A DNA stretch of 64,000 nucleotides from Rhizobium sp. 9140 (GCF_900067135.1 NZ_FJUR01000001.1:672501-736500); one strand, 5' to 3'. Numbered from the stretch's first letter, positions 10,367-19,822 are shown. Translations and numbers: made by a program. Notes: generated from the letters alone by a model not told the origin.

Positions 10367-11394
10367 ACGCGGCTCCTGACACGTGCCACGAGATCAGCGA
10401 CATGGGCGGGATCCGCCTGCGGCGTGATACCATGGCCGAGATTGAAGATCAGAGGGCCTTGTCCGAGACGGTCGAGGATCCGATCGGTTCCTTCCTCGAG
10501 AGCCTTGCCGCCTGCAACGACGCGCATCGGATCGAGATTGCCCTGCACCGGGCCGTCCTTCTGCAGGTCGGCCGCAAACGACAGCGGCACCGACCAGTCG
10601 AGACCGATCGCATCGGCCTGCGTCTTCTGGCGATAGTCCTTGAGCAGGAGACCAGCCCCTTTGGCGAAGGCGATGATTTTCGCATCAGGCCGGCGTGCCC
10701 GCACGTTGTCGATGATCCGGCGCACAGGAGCGACCGCAAACCGCTCGAACGTATCCTCACCGAGAACACCGGCCCAGGAGTCGAAGATCTGTACCGCATC
10801 TGCACCGGCGTCGAGCTGCGCCACGAGGTAGTCCGCGGAAAGTTCGGCGAGAAGAGCGAGCAGCGCATCGAAGGCTTCCGGGTGCCGATAGGCGAAGAGC
10901 CGTGCCGGTGCCTGGTCCGGTGTCCCGTGCCCGGCGATCATGTAGGTCGCGACCGTCCAGGGCGCTCCGCAGAAACCGAGCAGTGCCGTGTCCGTCGGAA
11001 GCTCCCGGCGCAGGCGCGCCACGGTTTCGATGACAGGACGCAGATGATCGGCGACCGGCCTTCCGTCGAGAGCCTTGATGCCGTCGACATCGATCGGATC
11101 GAGCTTGGGTCCGCTGCCTTCCTCGAAGCGGACATTGCGCTTCAGGGCATCGGGAATGACGAGGATGTCGGAAAACAGGATGGCCGCGTCGAAAGCATAG
11201 CGACGGATCGGCTGCAGCGTTACTTCCACGGCGAAGTTGGGGGAATAGCAGAGATCGAGAAAGCTCCCGGCCCTTGCCCGCGTCTCGCGATATTCCGGCA
11301 GATATCGTCCGGCCTGACGCATCAGCCAGATCGGTGGAGGCGTCACCGTCTCCCCGTTCAGAACCCGGACGATCTTGCGGTTTTCAGACGTCAC
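10363..11394 (-). CDS. hemE: Uroporphyrinogen decarboxylase
   Basis: A 343-residue cytosolic enzyme that removes four carboxyl groups from uroporphyrinogen III to give coproporphyrinogen III. Signatures are [17 protein letters not shown] near the N-terminus, [23 protein letters not shown] and the C-terminal [13 protein letters not shown]. It is translationally coupled to hemJ. Its 5' side faces the candidate origin. In Caulobacter and rhizobia the chromosomal origin lies next to hemE, which is one reason for assigning oriC to the adjacent gap. Confidence 0.98.
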   Translation of the reverse strand: MTSENRKIVRVLNGETVTPPPIWLMRQAGRYLPEYRETRARAGSFLDLCYSPNFAVEVTLQPIRRYAFDAAILFSDILVIPDALKRNVRFEEGSGPKLDPIDVDGIKALDGRPVADHLRPVIETVARLRRELPTDTALLGFCGAPWTVATYMIAGHGTPDQAPARLFAYRHPEAFDALLALLAELSADYLVAQLDAGADAVQIFDSWAGVLGEDTFERFAVAPVRRIIDNVRARRPDAKIIAFAKGAGLLLKDYRQKTQADAIGLDWSVPLSFAADLQKDGPVQGNLDPMRVVAGGKALEEGTDRILDRLGQGPLIFNLGHGITPQADPAHVADLVARVRSRV

Positions 11395-11404
11395 ACACAG
11401 CTTC

Positions 11405-11790
11405 CCTCTTAAAATAGAATCTTGAATCTAAGGGTTTCTATTTCTTAGAGTCGGTGACTATCAAGGATTAAAGGTTGTCGGTCCTTTGTCCCCAGAACGC
11501 ACTTCCGTCCGAATTGGCGGGACGATGATCGGGCGCTTCAGGGACAACATAGGGAGTAAGTCAAAAAAATCCTGTCATTCGAGCAACTTGACTGTCGTCC
11601 GATTTTTCCTCTGCCTGTGGATGACTTGTTGAGGATCGGCGGCGATCGGTCGCATCGCGAGTCTTTTTCACAAGTTCTCCGGAAAGATCGCCGGCGCGGG
11701 TCTCTTTGTGAATAAGTCGAAGGTTTTCCCCTTGCCTGCCGGGCCGGCTCACCCCTAGGCTCGGTTTATCCACCATCATCAACAGGCGGC
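11405..11790. other. Candidate chromosomal replication origin (oriC)
   Basis: A roughly 400-base gap between divergent hemE and the PPDK regulator. An AT-rich stretch occupies 11408-11475. DnaA-box-like 9-mers (TTWTNCACA, either strand) are TTTTTCACA at 11664-11672, TGTGAATAA at 11707-11715 (both full matches), and single-mismatch boxes at 11616-11624 (TGTGGATGA) and 11766-11774 (TTATCCACC). Four GANTC sites, the CcrM methylation motif, lie at 11417, 11424, 11448 and 11659. Genes flip from leftward to rightward at this gap, parAB lies within 8 kb, and origins next to hemE are established in Caulobacter and Sinorhizobium. Exact ends are approximate. Confidence 0.72.
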
Positions 11791-11800
11791 CAAGAATAGC

Positions 11801-12622
11801 GTGGACAATCACAAAAACTATTTCCACCTGCATCTGATCTCCGATTCGACGGGGGAAACCCTGATCGCGGCGGGCCGGGCAGCCGCGGCGCAATTCCAGA
11901 CCTATCATGCGCTGGAGCACGTCTATCCGCTGATCCGCAATCGCAAGCAGCTGATGCAGGTGCTGGAGTCGATCGATACGGCGCCGGGTATTGTTCTCTA
12001 CACGATCGTCGATCGCGAGCTGTCGGACATCATCAATGCCCAGTGCCAGCAGATCGGCGTGCCCTGCGTGTCCGTGCTGGAGCCGATCATCGATCTCTTC
12101 CAGACCTATCTCGGCACCTCGTCGCGGCGACGGTCGGGTGCCCAGCATGTCATGGACGCCGAGTACTTCGCGCGGATCGACGCACTCAACTTCACGATGG
12201 ACCATGACGACGGCCAGCTTCCCGCCGATTTCAACGATGCGGATGTCGTGCTGATCGGGATCAGCCGCACATCGAAGACGCCGACCAGCATCTACCTCGC
12301 CAATCGTGGGATCCGTACCGCGAACATCCCGATCGTGCCGGGCATTCCCTTGCCCGAGCGCCTGCTGGAGGCGACGAAGCCGCTGGTCGTCTGCCTCATC
12401 GCGACGGCCGATCGCGTCTCCCAGGTGCGCGAGCACAGAGTACTGGGTACGACGCAGGGGTTTCATGGGCAGGACTACACGGATCGTGCAGCGATTGCCG
12501 AGGAACTGAAATATGCCCGTGCGCTCTGCGCCCGCAACAACTGGCCGATCATCGATGTTACTCGCCGATCGATCGAGGAAACGGCCGCCGCCATCGTTGC
12601 CCTGAGGCCGCGCCTGCGCTAG
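11801..12622 (+). CDS. Pyruvate, phosphate dikinase regulatory protein (DUF299)
   Basis: A 273-residue bifunctional kinase/pyrophosphorylase that controls pyruvate phosphate dikinase by ADP-dependent phosphorylation and Pi-dependent dephosphorylation of a threonine. It begins [16 protein letters not shown], the family N-terminal signature, and has a P-loop region reading [16 protein letters not shown]. The start is a GTG, because no ATG exists near the conserved N-terminus. It is the first rightward gene beyond the candidate origin. Whether the target is PPDK or PEP synthase cannot be told from this sequence; family context in rhizobia favours PPDK. Confidence 0.93.
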   Translation: MDNHKNYFHLHLISDSTGETLIAAGRAAAAQFQTYHALEHVYPLIRNRKQLMQVLESIDTAPGIVLYTIVDRELSDIINAQCQQIGVPCVSVLEPIIDLFQTYLGTSSRRRSGAQHVMDAEYFARIDALNFTMDHDDGQLPADFNDADVVLIGISRTSKTPTSIYLANRGIRTANIPIVPGIPLPERLLEATKPLVVCLIATADRVSQVREHRVLGTTQGFHGQDYTDRAAIAEELKYARALCARNNWPIIDVTRRSIEETAAAIVALRPRLR

Positions 12623-12650
12623 TCCGCATCGCGATAGGGAGAGATCATCC

Positions 12651-13277
12651 ATGACGCATCAGCTTGTCCTCGCCTCCGCGAGCCCGTTCCGGCGCATGCT
12701 GCTCGAGAATGCTGGCATCGCCTTTACGTGGCAGGCGGCCGAGATCGACGAGCGCGCGCTGGAAGCACCGCTCGCGGCGGAAGGCGCATCCCCGGAAAGA
12801 GTCGCGACTGTGCTGGCCGAAGCAAAGGCGGAATCTGTCGCCTCGGCATTGCACAAAGAGCAAGGGGTTGGGGAAGACATCGGTCCCGTCGTCATCGGGT
12901 CCGATCAGACGATGTCACTGGGGGGCCGCGTGTTTCACAAGCCAGTCTCGATGGAGGAAGCGCATGACCATTTACGCTCTTTGTCCGGGCAGACCCATCA
13001 ATTGAACAGCGCCATTGTCCTTTACCAGGATGGCAGGACCTTATGGTCCCATGTCTCGACCGCTCGCCTGACGATGCGCCCGCTCGATGACGGATTTATC
13101 GCACGGCATCTCCAGCGGGTGGGAGAGAAAGCTTTGACAAGCGTCGGCGCCTACCAGCTGGAAGGCGAGGGGATACAACTGTTCGAGGCGATCGACGGCG
13201 ATTACTTCACGATCCTCGGATTGCCGCTCCTGCCGCTGCTGGGTGAACTGAGAAAATTGAGTGTCATCGATGCATGA
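12651..13277 (+). CDS. maf: Maf-family nucleotide pyrophosphatase
   Basis: A 208-residue Maf/YceF-type enzyme expected to hydrolyse non-canonical or modified nucleoside triphosphates. It shows the N-terminal [19 protein letters not shown] motif, the [11 protein letters not shown] segment and a C-terminal [27 protein letters not shown] region with the usual conserved Glu and Asp residues. It follows the PPDK regulator by 28 bases and its end overlaps the aroE start. Substrate preference (dTTP/UTP versus m7GTP) cannot be settled by eye. Confidence 0.92.
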   Translation: MTHQLVLASASPFRRMLLENAGIAFTWQAAEIDERALEAPLAAEGASPERVATVLAEAKAESVASALHKEQGVGEDIGPVVIGSDQTMSLGGRVFHKPVSMEEAHDHLRSLSGQTHQLNSAIVLYQDGRTLWSHVSTARLTMRPLDDGFIARHLQRVGEKALTSVGAYQLEGEGIQLFEAIDGDYFTILGLPLLPLLGELRKLSVIDA

Positions 13278-14133
13278 TTCACGTGAAACATTTGTTAACC
13301 ATGCCTTCGTCGCCGGTTATCCGGTTCGCCATTCGCGCTCGCCGTTGATCCATTCGCACTGGCTGAAGACACTGGGGCTGGACGGCAGCTACACCACACG
13401 CGAAGTCACACCCGCCATCTTTCCCGATTTCATAGCGCTTCTCAAATCCGGCCAATCCGGCTTCGTCGGGGGCAATGTCACCATTCCACACAAGGAAACG
13501 GTGATTGCCCATGTCGATGAGGCCGATGCGCTGAGCCGGGAAATGGGTGCGGCCAACACCGTCTGGTTGGAGGAGGGCCGGCTGAAGGCAACCAATACCG
13601 ACGGCCTCGGCTTTGCCGCCAATCTCGACGAGCGGGCTCCGGGATGGAACAACGCCGAGACCGCTATTGTGCTCGGGGCCGGTGGTGCCAGCCGCGCTGT
13701 GATCCAGGCCGTCCGCGATTGCGGCGTCCGCACCATCCATGTGGTCAATCGCACGCTGCCCCGTGCCCGCGAACTCTCAGACCGCTTCGGGCGCACACGC
13801 GTCCTGGCCCATGCCATGGACGCGCTGCCGGAGCTTCTCACAGATGCAAGCCTCTTCATCAACACGACCTCGCTCGGCATGGACGGTACACCGGTTCCCG
13901 ACTTCGATTTCACTCGCATGCCCGGCAACGCCGTCGTGACCGATATCGTCTACGTTCCCTTGGTCACGCCCATCCTCGCGCAGGCAGAGGCGCAGGGCCG
14001 AAGAATCGTAGACGGGCTCGGCATGCTGTTGCATCAGGCGGCGCCCGGCTTCGAAAAATGGTTCGGTCAAAAACCTCTCGTGGATGAAACGCTGCGCGCT
14101 CTCGTCATCGCCGATATGGCGGCACACGCATGA
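13270..14133 (+). CDS. aroE: Shikimate dehydrogenase
   Basis: About 287 residues; reduces 3-dehydroshikimate with NADPH in the chorismate pathway. It has the shikimate-binding N-terminus ([19 protein letters not shown]), the catalytic Lys motif [10 protein letters not shown], the nucleotide-binding [11 protein letters not shown] and [14 protein letters not shown]. The start could be GTG at 13261 or ATG at 13270; I use the ATG. Either way it overlaps maf, and the first codons contain a parS-like palindrome (13275-13290). The stop overlaps the coaE start by 4 bases. Confidence 0.96.
   Translation: MHDSRETFVNHAFVAGYPVRHSRSPLIHSHWLKTLGLDGSYTTREVTPAIFPDFIALLKSGQSGFVGGNVTIPHKETVIAHVDEADALSREMGAANTVWLEEGRLKATNTDGLGFAANLDERAPGWNNAETAIVLGAGGASRAVIQAVRDCGVRTIHVVNRTLPRARELSDRFGRTRVLAHAMDALPELLTDASLFINTTSLGMDGTPVPDFDFTRMPGNAVVTDIVYVPLVTPILAQAEAQGRRIVDGLGMLLHQAAPGFEKWFGQKPLVDETLRALVIADMAAHA
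13275..13290. promoter_or_regulatory. parS: parS-like site 3 (15/16 match)
   Basis: TGATTCACGTGAAACA differs at one base (T to A in position 3). It lies across the maf stop and within the first codons of aroE, on the right side of the candidate origin. Confidence 0.8.
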
Positions 14134-14720
14134 TCGTCCTTGGGCTCACCGGATCGATCGGTATGGGCAAGTCCACGACGGCCGAAATGTTCAAGGCGCT
14201 GGGCGTTCCCGTCAACGATGCCGATGCCGTCGTTCACGATCTCTATCGCGGCCAGGCCGTCGCGCCCATCGAGGCAGCTTTTCCCGGTTCCACAAAAGAC
14301 GGTGTGGTCGATCGCGCGGCCCTTAGCGCGGCGCTGGCGAAACATCCGGACGACTTCAAGACGCTGGAGTTGATCGTCCACCCTCTCGTCCGGGAAAGGG
14401 AGCGGGCCTTTCTCGACAGAGAAAGACAGGTCAACGCCGCCCTCGTCGTCCTCGATATTCCCTTGCTCTACGAGACGGGCGGCGAGAGTCGGGTCGATAA
14501 GGTCGTGGTTGTCACCTGCGATGCCGACATCCAGCGTCAGAGGGTTCTCGCCCGCCCGGGCATGACGCCGGAAAAATTCGCCCTGATCCTGTCGCGGCAA
14601 ATGCCGGACAGCGACAAACGCGCCCGTGCAAACTATGTGATCGATACTGGTCACGGACTGGACGCCGCGCGCCGAAAGGTCGAAGAGATTGTCAGCGCTC
14701 TCACTGTCCAAGCGGGATAA
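14130..14720 (+). CDS. coaE: Dephospho-CoA kinase
   Basis: A 196-residue P-loop kinase catalysing the last step of coenzyme A synthesis. Walker A is [12 protein letters not shown] at the N-terminus. It also has [12 protein letters not shown], the [12 protein letters not shown] lid segment and the [15 protein letters not shown] region. It is coupled to aroE by an ATGA overlap and followed by dnaQ after about 50 bases. The arrangement aroE-coaE-dnaQ next to the origin is widespread in alphaproteobacteria. Confidence 0.97.
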   Translation: MIVLGLTGSIGMGKSTTAEMFKALGVPVNDADAVVHDLYRGQAVAPIEAAFPGSTKDGVVDRAALSAALAKHPDDFKTLELIVHPLVRERERAFLDRERQVNAALVVLDIPLLYETGGESRVDKVVVVTCDADIQRQRVLARPGMTPEKFALILSRQMPDSDKRARANYVIDTGHGLDAARRKVEEIVSALTVQAG

Positions 14721-14769
14721 CATGTCCCCCGCTGGACAGCAGATCGTATTCGACGGAAGGATAAGTGCC

Positions 14770-15468
14770 ATGCGGGAAATCATCTTCGATACGGAAACCA
14801 CCGGCCTCGACAATCGCCAGGACCGCGTCATCGAAATCGGTGGCATCGAGCTCAATGATCATTTTCCGACCGGCCGGAGTTTTCATAAGTACATCAATCC
14901 CGGTGACCGCAAGGTCCATCCCGATGCGCTCGCCGTGCACGGCATCACTGATGATTTCCTGAAGGACAAGCCGGTCTTCGCCGAGGTGGTCGAGGACCTC
15001 ATGGCCTTCTTCGAGGGCGCCCGCTGGGTCGCGCACAACGCCACCTTCGACATGGGTTTCATCAATGCCGAGCTGGCGCGTCTCGATCGGCCGGCGGTCT
15101 CGCAAGACCTCGTCACCGATACGCTGTCTATGGCACGCCGCAAGCATCCGATGGGGCCGAACTCGCTCGATGCCCTTTGCCGGCGCTACGGCATCGACAA
15201 CACCCATCGCACAAAGCACGGCGCCCTGCTGGACTCCGAGCTTCTCGCCGAGGTCTATATCGAGATGATCGGCGGCAGGCAGGCAGCGCTCGGCCTGACC
15301 ACGCAGGAAAGCCGTGCCCAGGCGGAAGCCTCCGATGACGTGGTTGCCGTGCCGCGCGAGCGGCCGACGCCTTTGCGTCCGCGCCTTGCCGAAAACGACA
15401 TGGCCGCCCATGCGGCCCTTGTCGAGAAGATCGGCGCAAAGGCCATCTGGTCGCATTACGAGGTCTGA
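14770..15468 (+). CDS. dnaQ: DNA polymerase III, epsilon subunit (proofreading exonuclease)
   Basis: About 232 residues; the 3'-5' exonuclease that proofreads for the replicase. ExoI motif FDTETTGLD at the N-terminus, ExoII VAHNATFDMGFIN, and ExoIII-epsilon HRTKHGALLDSELLAEVY are present. A C-terminal tail should bind the alpha subunit. The frame opens upstream at 14689, but the ATG at 14770 (MREIIFDTETTG) has a GGAAGG ribosome site 9 bases before it and matches family starts. A terminator hairpin follows the stop. Confidence 0.97.
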   Translation: MREIIFDTETTGLDNRQDRVIEIGGIELNDHFPTGRSFHKYINPGDRKVHPDALAVHGITDDFLKDKPVFAEVVEDLMAFFEGARWVAHNATFDMGFINAELARLDRPAVSQDLVTDTLSMARRKHPMGPNSLDALCRRYGIDNTHRTKHGALLDSELLAEVYIEMIGGRQAALGLTTQESRAQAEASDDVVAVPRERPTPLRPRLAENDMAAHAALVEKIGAKAIWSHYEV

Positions 15469-15474
15469 ACGCAA

Positions 15475-15502
15475 AACGCCCGGCCTTGTCGGACCGGGCG
15501 TT
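15475..15502. terminator. Convergent terminator between dnaQ and secB
   Basis: A GC-rich 9-bp perfect stem (15475-15483 with 15494-15502) with a 10-base loop, placed 6 bases after the dnaQ stop and 25 before the secB stop on the other strand. T runs are short, so it may work mainly as a bidirectional stem. Confidence 0.7.
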
Positions 15503-15526
15503 GAAATCAGTCGGCCTGAAGTCCGA

Positions 15527-16018
15527 TCAGTTCGGGGTGGTGGAAACCTGGGCGCGGACGCGGTCTTCAGCCATACGCTGCGTGAACATCTGCGCGAAAT
15601 CGATCGGGTCGATCATCAGCGGCGGGAAGCCGCCATTGCGCGTCGCGTCGGCCACGATCTGGCGGGCAAACGGGAACAGCAGGCGCGGGCACTCGATGAA
15701 GAGCAGCGGCAGCATGTGTTCCTGCGGGAAGCCGGTGACGCGGAAGACGCCACCATAGGTCAGCTCGACGGCAAACAGAATCTTGTCGCCATCCTTGGCT
15801 TCGGCATTCAGCGTCAGCACGACGTCGAATTCCGTATCCGTCATCGGATTGGCGTTCACATTGACGTTGATGTTGATCGCCGGAGCCTTGTCGCGGGCCT
15901 GAAGCGAGCGCGGCGCACCCGGATTTTCGAACGAAAGGTCCTTGATGTACTGGGCGAGAATGTTCAGCGACGGATTTTCACCGGTGTCACCGTTCGTGGG
16001 TGCTGCTGTGTCGGTCAT
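15527..16018 (-). CDS. secB: Protein-export chaperone SecB
   Basis: A 163-residue tetrameric chaperone that keeps secretory proteins unfolded and passes them to SecA. Recognisable segments are [52 protein letters not shown] and [16 protein letters not shown]. The frame opens at 16087, but [13 protein letters not shown] at 16018 has a clear AAGGA site and is the normal N-terminus. It lies next to fxsA (-) and timA (+), genes also tied to membranes or export. Confidence 0.97.
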   Translation of the reverse strand: MTDTAAPTNGDTGENPSLNILAQYIKDLSFENPGAPRSLQARDKAPAININVNVNANPMTDTEFDVVLTLNAEAKDGDKILFAVELTYGGVFRVTGFPQEHMLPLLFIECPRLLFPFARQIVADATRNGGFPPLMIDPIDFAQMFTQRMAEDRVRAQVSTTPN

Positions 16019-16152
16019 GAGGCGCGTTCCTTGGAGGCGTTCTATAGAATGATGCGTTGAATGAAGCGGTTCATTGGTCGAGCGCATCTATCATTTCGGG
16101 CATGCCCTTACAACCCGAGCGGCCGGGCGGGACACCGGCGAGGGCGTTTCCG

Positions 16153-16644
16153 TCACCGCAGCCGGTCGTTCGGGTCGGTGCGGTCGGGGTCCCTGGTAAA
16201 TTCTGCGTCATCGAGATCGATCACGCCGGGGATGGCGCGTGGCCGAGTGCTGGCCGGATCGGGCCGCGCACTGCTCGTCCGCGTCACCACGGTGATCCGC
16301 TTTCGCAGAAACTGCCAGACCGCTTCCCGCACCGCGGGGACGAACAGAAGGATGCCGAAGACGTCCGTCAGAAACCCGGGCAGGATCAGCAGAAGGGCGG
16401 CGACGACGATCATCGCGCCATGAACGATCTGCCGGCCGGGGTTCTCGCCGGTACGCGATGCGGACTGGAGTTTTCGCAGGACACCAAGGCCTTGCGTCCT
16501 GAGGAGAAGCGCGCCGACGATGGCGGACAGGAGAATCAGACCGAGCGTGGCACCCACGCCGATCTCGCGCCCGACGACGATAAAGGTGGCGATCTCCGCC
16601 ATCGGCAGGAGCAGGAAGAAGAGCGGGATCAGGGAAAGGCGCAT
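16153..16644 (-). CDS. fxsA: FxsA family membrane protein
   Basis: A 163-residue membrane protein of the FxsA family, named for suppression of F-plasmid exclusion of phage T7; its cellular role is unclear. The start MRLSLIPLFFLLLPMAEIATFIVVG at 16644 gives the first transmembrane helix. Further helices (LGLILLSAIVGALLL, AMIVVAALLLILPGFLTDVFGILLFVP) follow, with a cytoplasmic Arg/Asp-rich tail. The frame stays open upstream to 16716, but that adds a non-conserved stretch. It is divergent to timA. Confidence 0.88.
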   Translation of the reverse strand: MRLSLIPLFFLLLPMAEIATFIVVGREIGVGATLGLILLSAIVGALLLRTQGLGVLRKLQSASRTGENPGRQIVHGAMIVVAALLLILPGFLTDVFGILLFVPAVREAVWQFLRKRITVVTRTSSARPDPASTRPRAIPGVIDLDDAEFTRDPDRTDPNDRLR

Positions 16645-16863
16645 TCGGTCCACGTGTTGGTTGGAAGGGTTGTCGTCGGCGCGATGCCATGAGGCAACAG
16701 AGCGAAGAGGCGGCATCGGATCATGCGTCGGCGGTTCTCTGCTTCAAGATACCTGCCGATCTGCTTTCAACGCTTTGCCAATCTGCTCCTGGCCATTTGA
16801 ATGATGGGTCCATCGCGTCTATATGGGTCTCTAAGATACATCATAAAAGCGGCATTGGTGGAA

Positions 16864-17562
16864 ATGGGATCTTTCGACTTCGTAACATTGTTCTTTCTTG
16901 TCGCCGCGGTGATCATTTTCATCCAGCTTCGCAGCGTGCTGGGCCGTCGGACAGGCAATGAACGCCCACCGACCGATCCCTTCTCCGCCCGTGAACCTGT
17001 CGAGAGCGCCGACCCCACCGGCAAGGTGGTTCAGCTTCCCCGCCGCGATACGGTCGTGGACGAGGCAGCGCGCTATGCGGCGATCGATGCTTTCGCCAAG
17101 CCGGAGACCCCGCTGAACGCTTCGTTGCGTAAGATCACCGACGCCGACAATGCCTTCGACCCGAAGGAGTTCGTGCACGGTGCGCGGATGGCTTATGAAA
17201 TGATCGTCACCGCCTTTGCGGATGGCGACCGGAAGACGTTGAAGTCGCTTCTCTCCAAGGACGTCTATGACGGCTTCGAAGCAGCGATCGCCGATCGCGA
17301 GGCCAAGGGCGAAATCGTCAAGTCCACCTTCGTCGGCATCGAAAAGTCCGACATCGTCTCGGCCGACCTGAAGGACGGCGAAGCGATCGTCACCCTGCGG
17401 ATCTTCAGCCAGCTGATCTCGGCGACCTTCGACAAGGCCGGTACGATCGTCGATGGCGATGCGGAAGCCGTTTCCGAGGTCAACGATCTCTGGACGTTCG
17501 CGCGCGACACCCGTTCGCGCGATCCGAACTGGAAGCTGATCGCGACCGAATCCGAAAACTAG
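16864..17562 (+). CDS. timA: Tim44/TimA-family adaptor protein
   Basis: A 232-residue protein with one N-terminal membrane anchor (MGSFDFVTLFFLVAAVIIFIQL), a Pro- and charge-rich linker and a C-terminal Tim44-like fold (AYEMIVTAFADGDRKTLKSLL, then an ISATFDKAG strand region). Tim44 helps mitochondrial import; the bacterial homologue TimA is an inner-membrane protein of uncertain function. The ATG at 16864 is chosen so that the membrane anchor starts at once; the ORF opens at 16801. It is divergent from fxsA and secB, suggesting an export-linked neighbourhood. Confidence 0.88.
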   Translation: MGSFDFVTLFFLVAAVIIFIQLRSVLGRRTGNERPPTDPFSAREPVESADPTGKVVQLPRRDTVVDEAARYAAIDAFAKPETPLNASLRKITDADNAFDPKEFVHGARMAYEMIVTAFADGDRKTLKSLLSKDVYDGFEAAIADREAKGEIVKSTFVGIEKSDIVSADLKDGEAIVTLRIFSQLISATFDKAGTIVDGDAEAVSEVNDLWTFARDTRSRDPNWKLIATESEN

Positions 17563-17644
17563 GTCCTTTGCGTCCACGCGGTTTCGCCGGGACGCAGACA
17601 AGAACGAGCGTGCCCGTCAGTCCAGCAGAGAGATAGGATCGCCG

Positions 17645-18751
17645 ATGGATTTCGCGCTCCGCAAGGTCGCCTTTTCGGATCTGCCCGGCTGGGCGGAAGA
17701 CGATCCGGCCGATCTTCTGCCGGCCCTGCGCCGGTGCCGGCACCATGTCGAAACGGTCAAGCCTCACCGAACCGGATCGCTCGGCATATCCTCGCACGAT
17801 CTTCTGCCAGCCTACCGCGCAGCCGATGATCTCAAAGCACCGGATGCCGCTACGGCCCGCGCCTTCTTCGAGGAGAACTTTCAGCCCTTCGCCATCGAGC
17901 GTCGGGATGGAAAGCCGGGTTTCGTCACTGCCTTCTTCGAGCCCACGGTTGCTGTCAGCCGCGAGCGCGCCGGCGAATATACCTATCCCTTCTATCGCCG
18001 CCCGGCCGATCTCATCGATCTCGATGCGACAAACCGCCCGGCCTCTCTGGACGAGAGCTTCGCCTTCGCCCGCAGCGTTGAGGGTCGCGTCGAGGAATAT
18101 CCCGACCGTCAAGCGATCGAAACCGGCTGTCTCGCCGGGCGCGGGCTCGAGATTGCTTATGCCCGCTCAAAGACCGATGTCTTCTTCGCCCATGTTCAGG
18201 GCGCCGCACGGCTCGTCTTTCCTGACGGTTCTTCGGAGCGAATCACCTATGCCGCAAAGAGCGGCCACCCCTTTTCGGCCATCGGCCGGCTGCTGATCGA
18301 CCGCGGCGACATCGATGCGGCGACCGTATCCATGCAGTCGATCAAGGGCTGGCTCGATATGCATCCCGAGGAAGCCGACGCGGTGATGTGGCATAACCGC
18401 TCCTTCATCTTCTTTCGCGAGGCCACGGTCGAGGACCCCGAACTCGGACCCGTTGCCGCCGCCAAGGTGCCCTTGCAGCCGGGACGCTCCTTGGCGGTCG
18501 ACCGCCTGATCCATACATTCGGCGTGCCGTTCTTCATCGCAAGCGACAGCCTGACCCGCATCGACGTCGGCCGGCCGTTTCGGCGGCTGATGCTGGCGCT
18601 CGATACCGGCACCGCCATCGTCGGCCCGGCTCGTGGCGACATCTTTACAGGTTCAGGGGATGAAGCGGGCGAGCGAGCGGGCGCAGTGCGCAACGAGGCG
18701 GACTTTTTCATTTTGATTCCGAAGGCGGCGGCAGCAAGATACGAGACATGA
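17645..18751 (+). CDS. mltA: Membrane-bound lytic murein transglycosylase A family protein
   Basis: A 368-residue MltA-type enzyme, expected to cleave peptidoglycan glycan strands with formation of 1,6-anhydro-MurNAc. It has the MltA barrel (PGFVTAFFEPTVAVSRE, TYPFYRRPADLID) and the C-terminal 3D domain (RRLMLALDTGTAIVGPARGDIFTGSGDEAG). The visible start MDFALRKVAFSDLPGW lacks an obvious signal peptide, which is odd for a periplasmic enzyme. An upstream start or a different export route should be considered. The stop overlaps smr by 4 bases. Confidence 0.92.
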   Translation: MDFALRKVAFSDLPGWAEDDPADLLPALRRCRHHVETVKPHRTGSLGISSHDLLPAYRAADDLKAPDAATARAFFEENFQPFAIERRDGKPGFVTAFFEPTVAVSRERAGEYTYPFYRRPADLIDLDATNRPASLDESFAFARSVEGRVEEYPDRQAIETGCLAGRGLEIAYARSKTDVFFAHVQGAARLVFPDGSSERITYAAKSGHPFSAIGRLLIDRGDIDAATVSMQSIKGWLDMHPEEADAVMWHNRSFIFFREATVEDPELGPVAAAKVPLQPGRSLAVDRLIHTFGVPFFIASDSLTRIDVGRPFRRLMLALDTGTAIVGPARGDIFTGSGDEAGERAGAVRNEADFFILIPKAAAARYET

Positions 18752-19317
18752 CGAGGAAGAAGACGCTATCGAGCGAGGACCGCATTCTCTGGGGCAAGGT
18801 CGCCCGCTCGACGCGCGCGCTGCCCGGACGCATGGAGTTGCTTGCGCTCTTCGAGGGCGAAGACACGCCGCCGAAGCCCACAGAGCCGGTGCCCGTTCCC
18901 GCAGCGAAGGTGACGCGCGAGCCGGCACCAGCCGCCAAGGTCGAAACCGCGAGACGTCACCAGCCGTTGGAAAAGCCCGTCAAGCGCAAGCTCGCCAAGG
19001 GCCATCTGCCGATCGATGCCCGCATCGACCTTCACGGCATGGCGCAGTCGGAAGCGCATGGGCTCCTGCTGCGGTTCATATTGCGAGCGCATGATCATGG
19101 CTTGCGGCATGTTCTCGTCATCACCGGTAAGGGCACGTCGATGGGCAGCGAAGGTGCTTTGAAACGGGCAGTGCCGCTCTGGTTCTCGCTGCCCGACTTC
19201 CGGCCTCTGATCTCCTCCTACGAGCCCGCTGCCCGCAATCATGGGGGCGAGGGCGCCCTCTATGTTCGCCTGTCGCGGCACGGCGTCTCGCGGCATGGCT
19301 CCGGCTACAGCGTATGA
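18748..19317 (+). CDS. Smr/MutS2-domain protein
   Basis: A 189-residue protein with a disordered basic N-terminal half (Pro/Ala/Lys-rich to about residue 85) and a C-terminal Smr domain: IDARIDLHGMAQSEAHGLLLRF, then HVLVITGKGTSMGSEGALKRAVPLWF. Smr domains nick or bind DNA or RNA structures. The DLHGM and TGKG motifs are intact. It is coupled by 4-base overlaps to mltA before and the XRE gene after, so the three are one translational unit. Its own target is unknown. Confidence 0.9.
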   Translation: MTRKKTLSSEDRILWGKVARSTRALPGRMELLALFEGEDTPPKPTEPVPVPAAKVTREPAPAAKVETARRHQPLEKPVKRKLAKGHLPIDARIDLHGMAQSEAHGLLLRFILRAHDHGLRHVLVITGKGTSMGSEGALKRAVPLWFSLPDFRPLISSYEPAARNHGGEGALYVRLSRHGVSRHGSGYSV

Positions 19318-19691
19318 CACCCTTCGGTGAGGAGATGATCCGCCTGCGCGCCGAGCGCGGGGTGACGCAGAAGCAGATGGCGCAGGCGCTCAACGTGTCC
19401 GCCGCCTATCTCTCGGCGCTGGAGCATGGAAAGCGCGGCACGCCGAGTTTCGATTTCCTCCAGCGGGTTGCCGGGTACTTCCACATTATCTGGGATGAGG
19501 CGGACGCTTTGTTCGCGCTTGCGGCACAGTCGAACCCGCGCGTCACCGTCGACACATCAGGCCTTCCCCCGAAGCACACGATCCTTGCAAACCTCCTGGC
19601 CGCGCGGATCCGGCATCTTCCGGATCAGACGGTTGTGGATATCACGCAACTTTTGGACAATGCGCAGAAGGGTGCTAAAGATAATTCCTGA
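19314..19691 (+). CDS. XRE-family helix-turn-helix regulator
   Basis: A 125-residue regulator with a Cro/CI-type DNA-binding domain at residues about 5-65 (EEMIRLRAERGVTQKQMAQALNVSAAYLSALEHGKRGTPSF) and a short C-terminal region without a recognised ligand fold. Its start overlaps smr by 4 bases (ATGA). It lies 269 bases upstream of gyrB, whose promoter is in the intervening gap. The regulated genes are unknown; autoregulation of mltA-smr-xre is possible but not shown. Confidence 0.9.
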   Translation: MTPFGEEMIRLRAERGVTQKQMAQALNVSAAYLSALEHGKRGTPSFDFLQRVAGYFHIIWDEADALFALAAQSNPRVTVDTSGLPPKHTILANLLAARIRHLPDQTVVDITQLLDNAQKGAKDNS

Positions 19692-19822
19692 AACCCTCTC
19701 CGGCAAAAGAGCCTGGCGATCTTGCCTCGGGAGCTGCGAGACAAACGGAAGAACCCATCCCGATCCCGCTTTCGCCGGATCGATTTCAAGGTCCGTTTCT
19801 GGCCCGCAACCATCTGTCAGGT

